From Gracilaria vermiculophylla (lineage: Eukaryota; Rhodophyta; Florideophyceae; Gracilariales; Gracilariaceae): DNA of 64,000 nucleotides. Positions 36,573-47,098 of this stretch are shown here, piece after piece. The notes below the pieces were generated by a model, which saw only the letters and a program-made list of their open reading frames with translations, searched no databases and was not told the DNA's origin. Numbering within the stretch: the stretch's first letter is position 1; every line of letters starts with the position of its first letter. The translations under genes and the position numbers were made by a program. The stretch is from contig JAHNZQ020000079.1 in the NCBI GenBank assembly GCA_019155205.2, positions 58,269 through 122,268 of the forward strand, given 5' to 3'.

Positions 36573-37669
36573 TCATTTCAACTTCTCCGCAAGCATAGCC
36601 AGGGCATCAACCATGGCTTTGCGCTCTCCAATAGACTGCTTCCGCCCTTCTACATAGACTGAAGTTCGTTTCTTGACGTTTTCAAGTCGCTATTCAGCTT
36701 GTTTCTCCAATTGTTCTTGTTGATGAGCCTCACCCTCCTCCGGAGTCATTTCAAAATCAAATCTCTTTTCTTCAAGCTCAAGTTTCTTAGCCTCCCTTTA
36801 ACATCGCTACTCCATGTCGTCGATTAAAAATCCTCTCTTATAGTTGTCCGATTTGCATGTTTTACGTCTGCGCGACTCCAAAGGCGAAGGACGCACAACA
36901 GAAGCCACTGGGGATACTGGAGTGACCCCAGAAGGTGGCACTTCCATTCCAAACCCCCCAGCTTTAGCTTCAACAAACTTGCTGTGTGGTATTTTATAGA
37001 CAAAGCTGCAGAACTGCGGTTAGTGGCCCGATTCCAAACTTCTTGAGCAGCTTTGATAAGTCTTGTCTCCATCTCTAGTGCTTTCTCCTGATCCATCCGC
37101 TTGAGCTCCTTCATTTCGTCCATTGCATGTATGAGGTCATCCAACAGTTCCTCTCGCTCCCGAACATCTTCCTCAGTCCTAGTTGTGGCCTCATTGGACT
37201 TCACGTCTTTCCACCGCATGTCGACGATTCTATCGAATCTATCCTTCAAGCCCTTCTGTGCGCGTACCACGAAGCCGCGGAACATGTTGGAGGGCGCGGC
37301 ATCCTTGAAGGTGTGATGCGCGTCTCCCAGCTTTTGAAGTTTAGAACCCCATTTCGCAGTTTGCGCATGAAAGGCGTTGAAAGCCATCAGCAGAAGAAAA
37401 TCTGTGGCCCCAGAGTACTGAAAAGGCTTATGCTGTATGCGTTTAAGAGGGCAAGGGTAGAAGGGGAAGCTGAAAGATTCTGAAACGAAGAGGAAAGGGG
37501 GACAAGGACTGTCGGGGTCGTATTTGGAGTAGCGGTTTGATTGCCCTACCAGCGATTTGCGGCACCAGGCGTGGAGTTGATAGATGGTCCTGTTGAGGAC
37601 GGTTTTTTTATCCTTTCCAGACTTCATGTGGCAGGGCGTGGCTCGAATGCCTGATGGATGGCCACACAT
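36573..37669 (-). pseudogene. Myb/SANT-like DNA-binding protein of the Harbinger element, decayed
   Basis: The frame 37,669-36,824 holds the conserved core: TDFLLLMAFNAFHAQTAKWG, GLKDRFDRIVDMRWKD (the trihelix/SANT turn usually written as LKDRF), EREELLDDLIHAMDEM and KALEMETRLIKAAQEVW. After a frameshift the coiled-coil tail reads AKKLELEEKRFDFEM, LEKQAE-stop, GERKAMVDALAMLAEKLK and a TGA at 36,573. This organisation is typical of Myb-like partners of PIF/Harbinger transposases. A tttcag/TACTCTGG junction near 37,420 looks like a 3' splice site, so the N-terminal ~80 codons may be intron or foreign. Confidence 0.65.
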
Positions 37670-38225
37670 AGAATCTATTCAGCGACTTTCTAAGCGTCCT
37701 TTTAGAGAGAAGCCGGGATAAGCAGCGGGTACTGTAGTGCGAGAGTCAGGAAACAGTCGTAGTCTGAGGGGTCTCCCAGATGCAGGTCTTTCTTATTTCG
37801 TTATTTACAGATGTGAGATGTAAATTGAGAACGAATCTGAGTCACATTTCGCTGCTTGTTGCTAGATGTCCTACGTTTCGTCAGGAAAGAAGGAGCATGT
37901 GTGGATTTGAAGTTGCGTAAGCCCTCTACTTCCTCAGATATAATTCTTAAACGCTTCAGTTATGTAGTGCAGTGATAAAGACTAGTTTTCGAACAATGAA
38001 CCCCAGCAAAGAATGGCTTACTGTTGCCTTGCGCATTCTTCTGAAACAGATTTGAAACGTATACTTCGGGGAGAAACTGAATCTGTTGATGTATTCTAGC
38101 AAACAGGTCCTATACAAGAAAGAACCGCAGTTTTCGACCTTTTAAAATATGCCCTGTAACATGAAGGGATATGCCTAAAATCTTCTTTTGTAAATCAAAT
38201 TAATTAATATTTTTCAAAATAGCCA
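37670..38225. other. Intergenic region between the Harbinger element and RRN3
   Basis: No gene is seen. It presumably holds the RRN3 transcript end and one edge of the transposon. Confidence 0.5.
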
Positions 38226-38231
38226 TTTATT
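38226..38231 (-). terminator. Polyadenylation signal of RRN3
   Basis: AATAAA on the minus strand lies 36 bases beyond the RRN3 stop codon, followed by AT-rich sequence. This is a canonical eukaryotic signal at a plausible distance. Confidence 0.6.
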
Positions 38232-38266
38232 CAGTGGTCTTTTTTCTTTTTGTTGCTTCTGGTGTT

Positions 38267-39688
38267 CTAGTCCCACAGCACGTGGTTGTCTAGCTTAGCT
38301 TTGAGTTTCGGAAACATTGTATTTGTAAACAAATCGGAATGAAAGTAAATGTAACTCGACGCACATTCACTTTGAGTTGAATAACTCCAGACACTGCTTT
38401 CACTTAGCATTGCCTTATAGTCGATGTCATAATTGTTTCGCATTAAGTCGAAGAAAGACGTAACGAGTAAGCTGGGAAGCGCCTTCAAGGAACCACTAGT
38501 GGCCGAGATTATTCGGTAGAGTCTCATGCGGTTGACGAACTCAGTACTAGTCACTGTACTTGGTTTTTTCATCAAAACATGTAGGAGAGAGGAAACAGCA
38601 GTTGTTAAAGTGGTGTGGGAGGCCGGATCACTGTAAGAGTTTCCTCCAGACGAATCCAAATACGCGTTCAACCAATTTGCTAACCTTAAAACCCATTTTC
38701 TGACCCAACGAGAGTCGTAAGCTGTTGCGTACATCACAATTTTAGTTGAATGCTGCAGGAATCGCTCTCGTAACTGCATAGGTGTTGACGGATTATGAAA
38801 TGAATACCAGAGACGTTCTACGGCTTCATGGAGCATATGATTGGAGGAGTCCAGTGATGCAGCATATATTAAAAAATATGGGCTAAATCGTGCGGTATTT
38901 AAAGGCACAATGAAGACTTGATAGGCAGTGAACGCTGGTTCGAAATTTCCTCCATTATCAAAAAAATTGCAGATTTCGAGTAGAACGAGCTCGAGACGTT
39001 CAGCTTCTATGCAAAGTTCTCCATTTTCTGTTCCTATTGTTTCACGAGGCACCAAGGCTTCAATCGCTGCGACTCTCTCTATTGTTGTCAGCAGTAATGA
39101 CTGAGCAAGACTTTCTTCTTTTGCTAGCTTTAAAATAGCCCTTGCATACGCTTGATGTTCGACGGGTGGTCTCACTGGATGTGGATAGCTTTTTTGCAAT
39201 GTTGAAAGAAGCACGTGTTTAGATCGAGGATACGTACGAATTGCATGACATATGATTTTGTGCATTGCAGCTAAAAGAGCATCTTGTGCTGCAGACATGG
39301 TAAATACTCGTTTGGCAATCATGTTAAAAATGGGATCAATGTAGTCAGCATTTGCAGAAATCAGGTTGGCAAGAAAATTCTGGAAGGTTTCTAGACCAAG
39401 AGTTGACAATTCTTCTGTTGGACTAATCGCATGCATATCTATGCAAAGAGCGGCACGTATGAGCAAATGCAAAGGAGAATGTTTCGGATACGAGTGCAAG
39501 TCCACGGTGAAATGTGTCAGCCCTGTAAGAATCGGTATTATGGCCTTCGGATTAGTCCCGGACAGGTCGTGCAGAAGACGCAAATACTCTAGCGAGTTAC
39601 GATTGTCATTCTGGTCTAGTGCCATGCTTATTCGCAGCGCGTCTGAAGATTTTTGAAGACGGCTGTCCGCATCGGAAGGAATAGACAT
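38267..39688 (-). CDS. RRN3: RNA polymerase I-specific transcription initiation factor RRN3 (TIF-IA)
   Basis: RRN3 binds Pol I and recruits it to the rDNA promoter in the nucleolus. The frame is open for 473 codons from the first ATG (MSIPSD); it stays open 28 codons further upstream without an ATG, so a longer start or upstream exon is possible. HEAT-repeat landmarks in order: IIPILTGLTHFTVDL (~res 50), FLANLISANADYIDPIFNM (~105), then RFSPYFLIYAASLDS and LRERFLQHSTKIVMYAT in the middle, WVLRLANWLNAYLD (~330), LYRIISATSGSLKALPSLLV (~390), and a C-terminus with FHSDLF corresponding to the FPFDP motif. It is shorter than the ~630-650 aa animal and fungal proteins because the acidic insertions and tail are reduced. 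No lesion is seen, so it is probably functional and single-exon. Confidence 0.82.
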   Translation of the reverse strand: MSIPSDADSRLQKSSDALRISMALDQNDNRNSLEYLRLLHDLSGTNPKAIIPILTGLTHFTVDLHSYPKHSPLHLLIRAALCIDMHAISPTEELSTLGLETFQNFLANLISANADYIDPIFNMIAKRVFTMSAAQDALLAAMHKIICHAIRTYPRSKHVLLSTLQKSYPHPVRPPVEHQAYARAILKLAKEESLAQSLLLTTIERVAAIEALVPRETIGTENGELCIEAERLELVLLEICNFFDNGGNFEPAFTAYQVFIVPLNTARFSPYFLIYAASLDSSNHMLHEAVERLWYSFHNPSTPMQLRERFLQHSTKIVMYATAYDSRWVRKWVLRLANWLNAYLDSSGGNSYSDPASHTTLTTAVSSLLHVLMKKPSTVTSTEFVNRMRLYRIISATSGSLKALPSLLVTSFFDLMRNNYDIDYKAMLSESSVWSYSTQSECASSYIYFHSDLFTNTMFPKLKAKLDNHVLWD

Positions 39689-42600
39689 AGAAGAGTTTAG
39701 TTTGTACACAGGTGGTGCGACACACGGAAGTTCAGGAAAATCCGTTACAGCAAAATAGATTGCAATGCTCAAGGAAACGTTGCAGACGGGGGGACTTCAA
39801 TGCGGCCAACAATCATTCAGAATTTCCCCCTTTTCCTCAGAAACAGAAATGAGAGTCCTAGACGCAGCTGAGTGAAGCAAGCTCTGACTCGATGTTTACT
39901 TTGTAGATTATGGACAGCTTTGGAACTATTTCTAGAATGCACGCTTCTTGATTGATTGTCAGATATTGCGTTTTCCATTCGTTGGACATTCTGTAGCGGG
40001 GGGAAAAACCCCGAAATCCATGAAGCCAAAAGTTCGTCTTAAAATATTCACGAAGCCGTCTGGAGGGTGAAAAACCCCGTGGCTGAATGGTTTAAAAATG
40101 CAGGATATTTTTCTCCGCTAGTTCAGTTTTCACGAAACGAAACTTTGGTTTTCTGCCTTCAATATGTTCAATTACGTAACAAAGTATTTAATCAGTAGCC
40201 AGATGGACCTAGTTTGCTTTCGAAACCCTTCAATAAACGATTGTTCAGTGGGTGCATGCAGCAATAAACTGATCTCCACTTCGCCAGAATTTGGCGTACA
40301 TGTGTGGTACAATTTTAGATATTTGGTATACAACTACATCGCCAATTATCGGCTCCAAAGCAGCAACCGAACCTCTTCACTTCCACCGCAATCTGGATTG
40401 GGAAACGCAGTATGTAGGAGCTTGTTGGGAGTCAAAGGAGCCTTCAATCCTCATCCTTCGTCTCGTAACTAGGGCCCAAGCGTGTAATCCGTCACCTTCA
40501 TCACTTTGTCTTCCATCCCAAGCATCAATACATTCTGTCCTTCTCAATTCTGCAACATCTTCGAAATATTCAAAAAATGGCACTGAAGGTCGCTCCGGTC
40601 CCTCACACCACATCAAAATAGAGGATACTGCTCTGCTACACATTGGCCAGAGAGTCGGACTTGTTGGCGCTAATGTGTGGGCTGCTGTGAAGTACGAATT
40701 AGAAATGTGAAAAAGAGCAAAAATTTGACCACACCGTAATCCGAATTTTTCTGAAGAATTTTGACAAGCTTTGCAATTCGAAGAGACCGACTGAAAGCCC
40801 ATCTTGTCCATCATATGTTTGTCAAGCAATACGTACTGCTCACCATATCAAAACTATAATTGCAGCCAAACTTCTTGGGCATTAAAACATCACGTCAAAA
40901 TGAATTAACGAACTTAACGATAAAAGAGAAGAAAAAGCGGGCATAGAGAAAAAAAAACAGTGCGAGATTAAAACGCAGACCAATCGCATGTGCTGGTGTA
41001 AATACAAAGAGACTGAAAGCAGAGGGTTCTATGAGAAATAGTATTGAAAGCAGGACAGAGATTATGGGCATAATTGCTTGTTCTGTGTGCACCACTGATC
41101 AATACGGAACAATGCTTAAAGTCGAGAAGTCGTAAAAACAAAGTGGGTGCAGAAAAATGTTTCTGCTCTGAAGGAAACCGTAAACGAAAGCATAAAGAAC
41201 CCAAAAAAGAAGATTGTTGGCCTGAGTGCCACCTTACAGGCTTTAGTGTGAAAGGTCTATACCCGGAAGAGAAAGAAGAATTGCAGTTACTAAACTATCA
41301 TTTCTTTCACAAAGGATGCCAAGCTTCCGCATGCGCAGGTCTAGGCCTGTGGGCGGAGTGCGCGTTGTGGCTTGCTCCGCTGGCATTGGGCCTTTTTTTT
41401 TCGAGCTGCAACTCGCGCTTATTCTGTAGACTGGTTGCGTGTGTTGGCAATTTGATTCCTACTTATAGTACGAGTGCAACAGTGAAGGGAACGCCACGCC
41501 GTCTTGACCACTATGGGCGTCCCCTTTAAATCTGTAGTCAAAGTCGATTGTAGTCTCGCGAACAAACCTTAGATAGTACGTGTACTTTACTCAGTACTTT
41601 GCATCTCGCTTGGCATTATGCCTGGAGGAAGAGGTTTAGAGTGCAAATTTCTTCGGGCTTCAAAGTGTCGCGTGACTCTTTCGTCTTTCTCGCTCACATG
41701 ATGTTCCACTTCGTGACTCTTCTTTCATTATCAAATACAGAGTCCCCAAGGATGGGCATACCTGTAGGTGCCATCCTCTTTGATTGTTTTGGATATTATA
41801 CTCCAGAGGACGCCTCGGGTTTAGTGTCGTCCCCGCTTCTTAGAAAGTTAATCGCAACGTAGATGATCGCTCTAAAGAAATGAAAAACATACAGATTGGT
41901 GACCTCTACTTGTTGCAAGTAGCCTTGGAATTACGCACTCTGCGGTTTAGAGTCAACATACTCTTGACAATTTTGACGCTCTTTATCGGTTGTTTGGGAA
42001 ACAGCTTTACACAAAAGACCGAAATTTCGGTTCTTATCGAGTGATGGCGGAGAAGTTTTTTGTCTCTTAAAGAAGACCCAACGCACGCCACACCTATATT
42101 GTGGGTCTCCCTCTCTAGTTCTAAGAAGCACATAGAATGAGTAATCAATATTACACGCTAAAAGACGAAGAAACTACGGTAAAGAAAGTTTACAACTGAT
42201 AGGTCTTTTCTGATGTCTTCATGTAGTACAATGCCAAGCCCGAAAGATCTAGGTGCTTCAAAAGATATGTGAAACCTTTCTTTGACTGCGTTTCTGGATG
42301 AAGCCTACCCCACTTGCTCTGTATTCTTGCGATGAAAAGCAGACCTAATACCCTAGACAAAATTTAGTTTAAGAAATTGGTTCTAATGATGAAATCAGTA
42401 TCTGTGTCGTGAGCTAGTTCCCGTTGCCCGGATGTGGGTTAATAGAACACAGAAGGACACAAAACAATATAGCGGGTAAAGTGAGCAGCGTTGTGCCAGG
42501 GGTTGCAGAGGTTCTGAAGTTGAAATGAACGATTTGAATATGCCAGTAAGGTTGACTACGAAGCGACACAAGCCGCTACCGCTATTCTCTGAGACCTGGA

Positions 42601-42689
42601 GCCCAATCTCGCTTGCGTCTGTTATGAATGAGATTTAACAACCGGTTGCGGTCGAAATGGACCCTTAGAGGGCCTATGCTGTTCGTCAA
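39689..42689. other. Upstream region of RRN3 and unassigned DNA
   Basis: Two overlapping frames on opposite strands, 40,291-40,710 (+, 139 codons, ending IKIEDTALLHIGQRVGLVGA then NVWAAVKYELEM) and 40,829-40,377 (-, 150 codons), are open but unrecognised; at most one is real. A 151-codon plus-strand frame at 41,074-41,529 begins Lys-rich and turns hydrophobic, with no match. I see no promoter motif I would defend. Confidence 0.35.
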
Positions 42690-43640
42690 ATTTGAAATAC
42701 AGCCTGCAAAATTTTAAAAAGAAAAAGACAGCCGATGCTTATTGGCTTATGTATGACTATAAGATCAGCTGGTAAAGGATGCGTGCACCTTTTGATCAAT
42801 AAAGAGACTTTAAAGAAGGGTTTCAATTTTATTATATACAAATTCAGTTTTTGTCTCAATTCCTTCATAAGTATGAAACTGCTCAATTGTTTCCAAGAAA
42901 TCTTCAGACACCACCTTCAATCATTTTGGATAAAACGTAAATCAGGGCTGTCTACATGCCTAAGTAAAAGATCAACTTCTTTTACTTTAACCCTGTTCTT
43001 ATATTTTATTAAAAAGATAAATACTTGTTTTATCGTGCATAAATGTTTTTTCCGGAATCTTCCACAGCGAATGGCAGTAAATGATGTTCAAAAACTTTTA
43101 ACTACAAATTGTAGTGGACAACACATTTGATTATATGAAGTCCGTCATAGCATAATATCTCTCCCTAGACCATGAGTAACTTTCTTCAGTTCTTGTTTTA
43201 GAAAACCGGCGCGGTTTCGTACGCAAATCATGCCTGTATTTGCAATTTTTATTTGGTCCGTTAAGATTGAATTTTTTCTTAGAAGTTGAAGTAAACGTTT
43301 CCTTTTCATAGCACTCAGTTTGAAATTGTTTCTTAACAAAGAGAATACTGTCATGTTTTAATGTTTTTCTGTTCATGTACTTGCACACCAGGCTTTTGTT
43401 GTGTTTGAGATGAAATACGTTTTAGGAATTCTTTGAGTCTCTCTCGTAAATGCCTATAGTTTCATATTCCTTCTTATTTCTTCTGCGCAGCATTGAAATG
43501 ATTGTGCTCCGCAAAATACACGACTGGTGGTTTTCTCGGTGAGTCGATTATTGTATGCTTTAGATATGGATGCTTTCGATTCTTTTATTGTAAAATATGT
43601 CTCGTGAAGCCTCTCGGGAGTGCCATCTGTGCCTGGCATT
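42690..43640 (-). pseudogene. Second Tc1/mariner transposase remnant
   Basis: On the minus strand, TSKKKFNLNGPNKNCKYRHDL and RRFSKTR (43,280-43,200) correspond to the family signature DEKKFNLDGPDxxxYWHDLR, with the first Asp region lost. After a frameshift, HHLLPFAVEDSGKNIY (~43,080-43,030) corresponds to the ExHLLPF-type stretch before the second Asp. Upstream frames (43,639-43,454) may be the N-terminal DNA-binding half. It is heavily broken and from a lineage close to the copy at 24.2 kb. Confidence 0.6.
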
Positions 43641-45402
43641 TTCCCTTTTGCGAAGAACTTTATATTTTAAGGTTACTATTGTTTTTCTTTCTCAATAAAG
43701 AAGATTTATTACTTGACGCATAACAAAGAGGAGTCGTTGGGAAGACTTACCCATACATGCAAAGAGAAAGAAGGAGAGATGTTGGACCATTTTATTGTAA
43801 TCTTCCACTAAATGGCGTTAAACATTTTTGAAAATAGCTTTGGAAGTTCTTGAATTTCGTAACCTTGTATTTTCTTTTCATATCGAATTTGTCGCTTGGA
43901 GAAAAAATTTGAAGCTTATGAGGCTTCTTTGTACTTCACTATTGCATAAAGAATCCTTCCCAGCGAAACAGCTAGGTTTCAGGAATCAGAGCTGAAAGAC
44001 CCAATTTCGAGTGCGAAACTGAACTGGACTTCTGCGTTTCGGGTATTGTATTCAAAGCCTAACACGAAGTGAGACCTCACTAGACAGTGGTTTATTTACG
44101 AGCACTGAGAGTTTTCAGCACTTCGTTCATACTACATTACAGTTTTGAAGTAAAACTTTCGTTGATGGGGGTCGACTCATACAAGAATGTGCCCTGCAAC
44201 ATTAAGCTTTTACCATTTCTTCTATCTCAAGAAAAGGCAAAACTCAAAAGACTCTTTAAAATCTCCCAAGCTTATCACCTAAAAGAACCGTCATAAACTG
44301 GCAAAAAACACGAAACCCCTAAAGCAGAAAACCCCCATGGAATGTCGTCAGCGAAATAATGCAAGTTTTTTCTTTGTTTCATGAGTAAATACAATCTGTT
44401 TCTGCGCTTCTAAAAATAACTTCTACAGAGCTACTTTGAAGAGCCTAGCCAACTTCAATACTACTTTTTAACATGTATTTAGAATGGTAACATGGCCGGA
44501 GTGGCTTTTGTTCTTTTGAACTTTAAAAAATTAGATCCTATCAAGCTCAAATTAAAAACAACCAAAGCAGCGGATTATGAAAGCAAAAACTAATAATTAC
44601 CAATACTTTGACTTTTTCACGTCTTCTGTACTTCTCAGTCAAATATAATTACTCTTCTGATAGACATTAAGTGAAATAGTTTTTTTGAAACCACGTGTCA
44701 AATTCCAGCGCCGTAATCTTAGAGGCTTTGGATCATTTTCTCGACGACTATGAAATTCTTTCATCTAATCTTTTGCATCAAAATTATATCGCAGAGAAAG
44801 CAGAGACAGAGCATGATGTGATAGAAAAAAAATAGTTGATGTGATCAGTTATGTTGGGCTCAAATATGAAACATTGCGGAAGTTCAGTAATTCAACTGAA
44901 GATGGTTTTCTAATCGTAGCTTATGTCGGGCCCTAAAATGTGACGTTCACCGAAGTTCCAAAGTTTTGCTACGCTATGGGGTATAATCATGCATGCATAT
45001 GGCAATTTAAAAATCGTTCACCATATATACAATACATAAAACTGGTATGAAATAGACAACCAGCAGAAATATACGTTGATAATCAAGTGCAGAAAAAGTA
45101 CTTCTTATATGGTGGTAGTTGCTAAAATGAAGAAGACTTTTTGCAATCTTTAGCTCAGTGGTCAGAAGTGAGCGAAGACCAAGACCCCTTGAATGTAGCG
45201 ACGACTACTATACCCGGAACTGTGTAGAGAGGTGTTTAAGAAGTCAAGATGTATTAGAAAGTAATAGATCTTCGTGGGAAAGTGCGAGTTATGAATGTAT
45301 GTGTTGGGTTTCTTTGTCTCACTTCACTTCTGGGAAGTGTATGCACGTTTATGTCTACGGTATTCAAGTATCAAATTTTTTTGAGTGTACAGTCACATCC
45401 TT
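43641..45402. other. Unassigned DNA left of chromovirus copy 2
   Basis: AT-rich, with no gene recognised. An A-box-like word (tagctcagtggt) at ~45,153 has no B box or tRNA fold downstream. Confidence 0.5.
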
Positions 45403-45956
45403 TTTGTGGTACAGTGGCTCCTACGGAAATATAATGGCTTGGCCTTAAGGTATAATATTCCTAAGGAGGGCTCGTATTTAATTAGCTGGGCCACGTGGTG
45501 CATATTCTCGCCCGCGTGCTCTACAGTATCCATGAGGGACGGTAGAATTATTAGTTATTTTAGATAACTTATGCAGGTAATTAGTACAGTAGCGAGACCT
45601 GCTGAGGCGGGCTCCAGGCTTGATACTTAATCTGCCGGTTGAGCTCCACCTCTGGGGATGTAAAGACAAGCACCCTTGAGTCTCCTTCTATCTTTCTAGT
45701 TGGAGTCTCTCGTCGATCAACGCAGGTTTCTAAGCCGCCGATCCCCTGGTCGCATCATAGCAGCGCCTGTAGGAGCACTGTACGCCCAGTGAACCTCCCC
45801 TCCGCTTGGTGTTTGCGGGTCTCCTTTAAGAATTCCCCCGGCTCGCGACAGCGGATACCGGAGACCACCTTTAGGAATACGGGCCTTTGGAATAAGCAAA
45901 AACTCCCAACGGACGTTGTGCTTTACTACCTCGAGAGGAGGACTGACAGTATCATA
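45403..45956 (+). repeat. 5' LTR of chromovirus copy 2
   Basis: 554 bp, the same length as the 3' LTR. It contains a TATA-like ggtataatattcc (~45,450) upstream of a conserved block aaggagggctcgta that could mark the transcription start. It ends gacagtatcata where the 3' LTR has gacagtaccaca. Confidence 0.92.
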
Positions 45957-45958
45957 AC

Positions 45959-45972
45959 TGGTCTCCCGACTT
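45959..45972 (+). other. Primer binding site
   Basis: TGGTCTCCCGACTT lies two bases after the LTR and begins with TGG, complementary to a tRNA 3' CCA end. This is conventional 3'-end priming, unlike the copia/TRIM site. I cannot name the tRNA. Confidence 0.6.
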
Positions 45973-46112
45973 AGAAGGGCACAGTTCCTAAAGGATTCGC
46001 ACAAGTCGCAGCAGAACCGTGTTTCTAGTTTGCAACGACCAACCCCCAACAGTGTAATTCTTCCTTAAGGTGATCCGGAAGTGGAAGCAAATAACCCGCG
46101 ACCTACTCCTCT

Positions 46113-46998
46113 ATGGACCCCTCAGAACATCCCATGGAAACCCCCCTACAGGATCCCTAAGCAACAAGCTCCGTCGGTGAGCGCAGCACGCGCAGCGCTT
46201 CCCAGGAGATGGCCGCCACACTGGAAGGCCCTGAAAGTCTCCTTCGGAAACCTGGCTCCTCTGTGGAGCGCTCCAGGAATCGCCTTAGGAGAATGCATGA
46301 TCCGAGGCAAGTGGAATCCCACGCGACACCTCTGGAGAATGCCGACTTGGAGGTTGAAGAACCGCACACGGCATCGCAGCCGCCACCTCAGGGGTTACAG
46401 GGACGGGAACATCCGGAGGCTAACACCCTCTTGGAGTCCCTGGCCCCGCGCCTTACGGATTGGCTCTCACAGGAGCTAGTCGAAAGAATTCCTGCCGGTG
46501 TGGAAGCCCACTTCGGAGCGCGCCGCCTCGCCCTTGTGAAGGACATTGCAACGAAGAGCGCTCACCGTGCTGTGGATGCTTCGCTGGATTCCGATCTTTT
46601 CGTTGAGGTGATCTCAGATGTTGTCCGTGCGAAGGTTCGCTCCCGAACCGCGCAGCTGCTCCCCGCAGTGGCGTTTCAAAGTTATTCTTCCGTACAGAAG
46701 AGGTTCCCTCTATCAACACCTAAGGTGACCCCGGGCAGAGAAGGAAAGGATACTGCCACCCCCTACGCCAAAGGAGGAAAGGATACTGCCGTAGGGAAAC
46801 AAGACCACCTCAGGAATCTTGCTATGCACCGTCTGGACCTGACGCCCCGCGGAGGAGGACAGGATACCGGTCGCGACGAAGTCCACCTAAGGAGAGAAGG
46901 ACAGGATACTTTTCGGGTGAATTGCGATATCGGGGGTATCGTAAGCAACCCAGACCACCTTAAGGAAAGAAGAAGAAAGAAACGGAGGGAGAAAAGAC
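46113..46998 (+). pseudogene. Chromovirus Gag, N-terminal part (copy 2)
   Basis: The ATG at 46,113 (MDPSEHPMETP) opens a frame interrupted only by TAA at 46,158, then running to the assembly gap. It is an acidic/basic mixed N-terminal region with LESLAPRLTDWLSQELVERI and RRLALVKDIATKSAHRAV, probably helical. The last ~85 codons form an imperfect repeat with a G-(G/K/Q)-D-T core (EGKDTA, GGKDTAVGK, GGGQDTGRDE, EGQDTF), ending in a basic run before the gap. Gag forms the virus-like particle that packages element RNA. Confidence 0.75.
46735..46998 (+). repeat. Imperfect tandem repeats in gag abutting an assembly gap
   Basis: Four or five units of roughly 50-60 bp share ggaaaggatact/ggacaggatac and cca-cct-aagg blocks. 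The run of N starts right after them, suggesting that more repeat copies are missing from the assembly. Confidence 0.6.
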
Positions 46999-47098
46999 NN
47001 NNNNNNNNNNNNNNNNNNNNNNNNNNNNNNNNNNNNNNNNNNNNNNNNNNNNNNNNNNNNNNNNNNNNNNNNNNNNNNNNNNNNNNNNNNNNNNNNNN
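46999..47098. other. Assembly gap (100 N)
   Basis: Exactly 100 N, the conventional placeholder for unknown length. The reading frame across it cannot be inferred. Confidence 0.99.

Larger units (their letters stand above)
35592..37669. mobile_element. PIF/Harbinger DNA transposon, decayed, with convergent Myb-like gene
   Basis: PIF/Harbinger transposons usually encode two proteins, a DDE transposase and a Myb/SANT-like DNA-binding partner. Both are here, transcribed toward each other with only ~31 bp between their stop codons. Terminal inverted repeats and the 3-bp target duplication typical of the superfamily were not found by eye, so the limits given are those of the genes. Confidence 0.75.

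Noticed and set aside
40291..40829. Overlapping 139- and 150-codon frames on opposite strands
   Set aside because: Neither shows a recognised domain; overlapping open frames of this size occur by chance. Mentioned only in the regional entry.
45140..45190. tRNA A-box-like tagctcagtggt
   Set aside because: No B box at a suitable distance and no cloverleaf could be closed.
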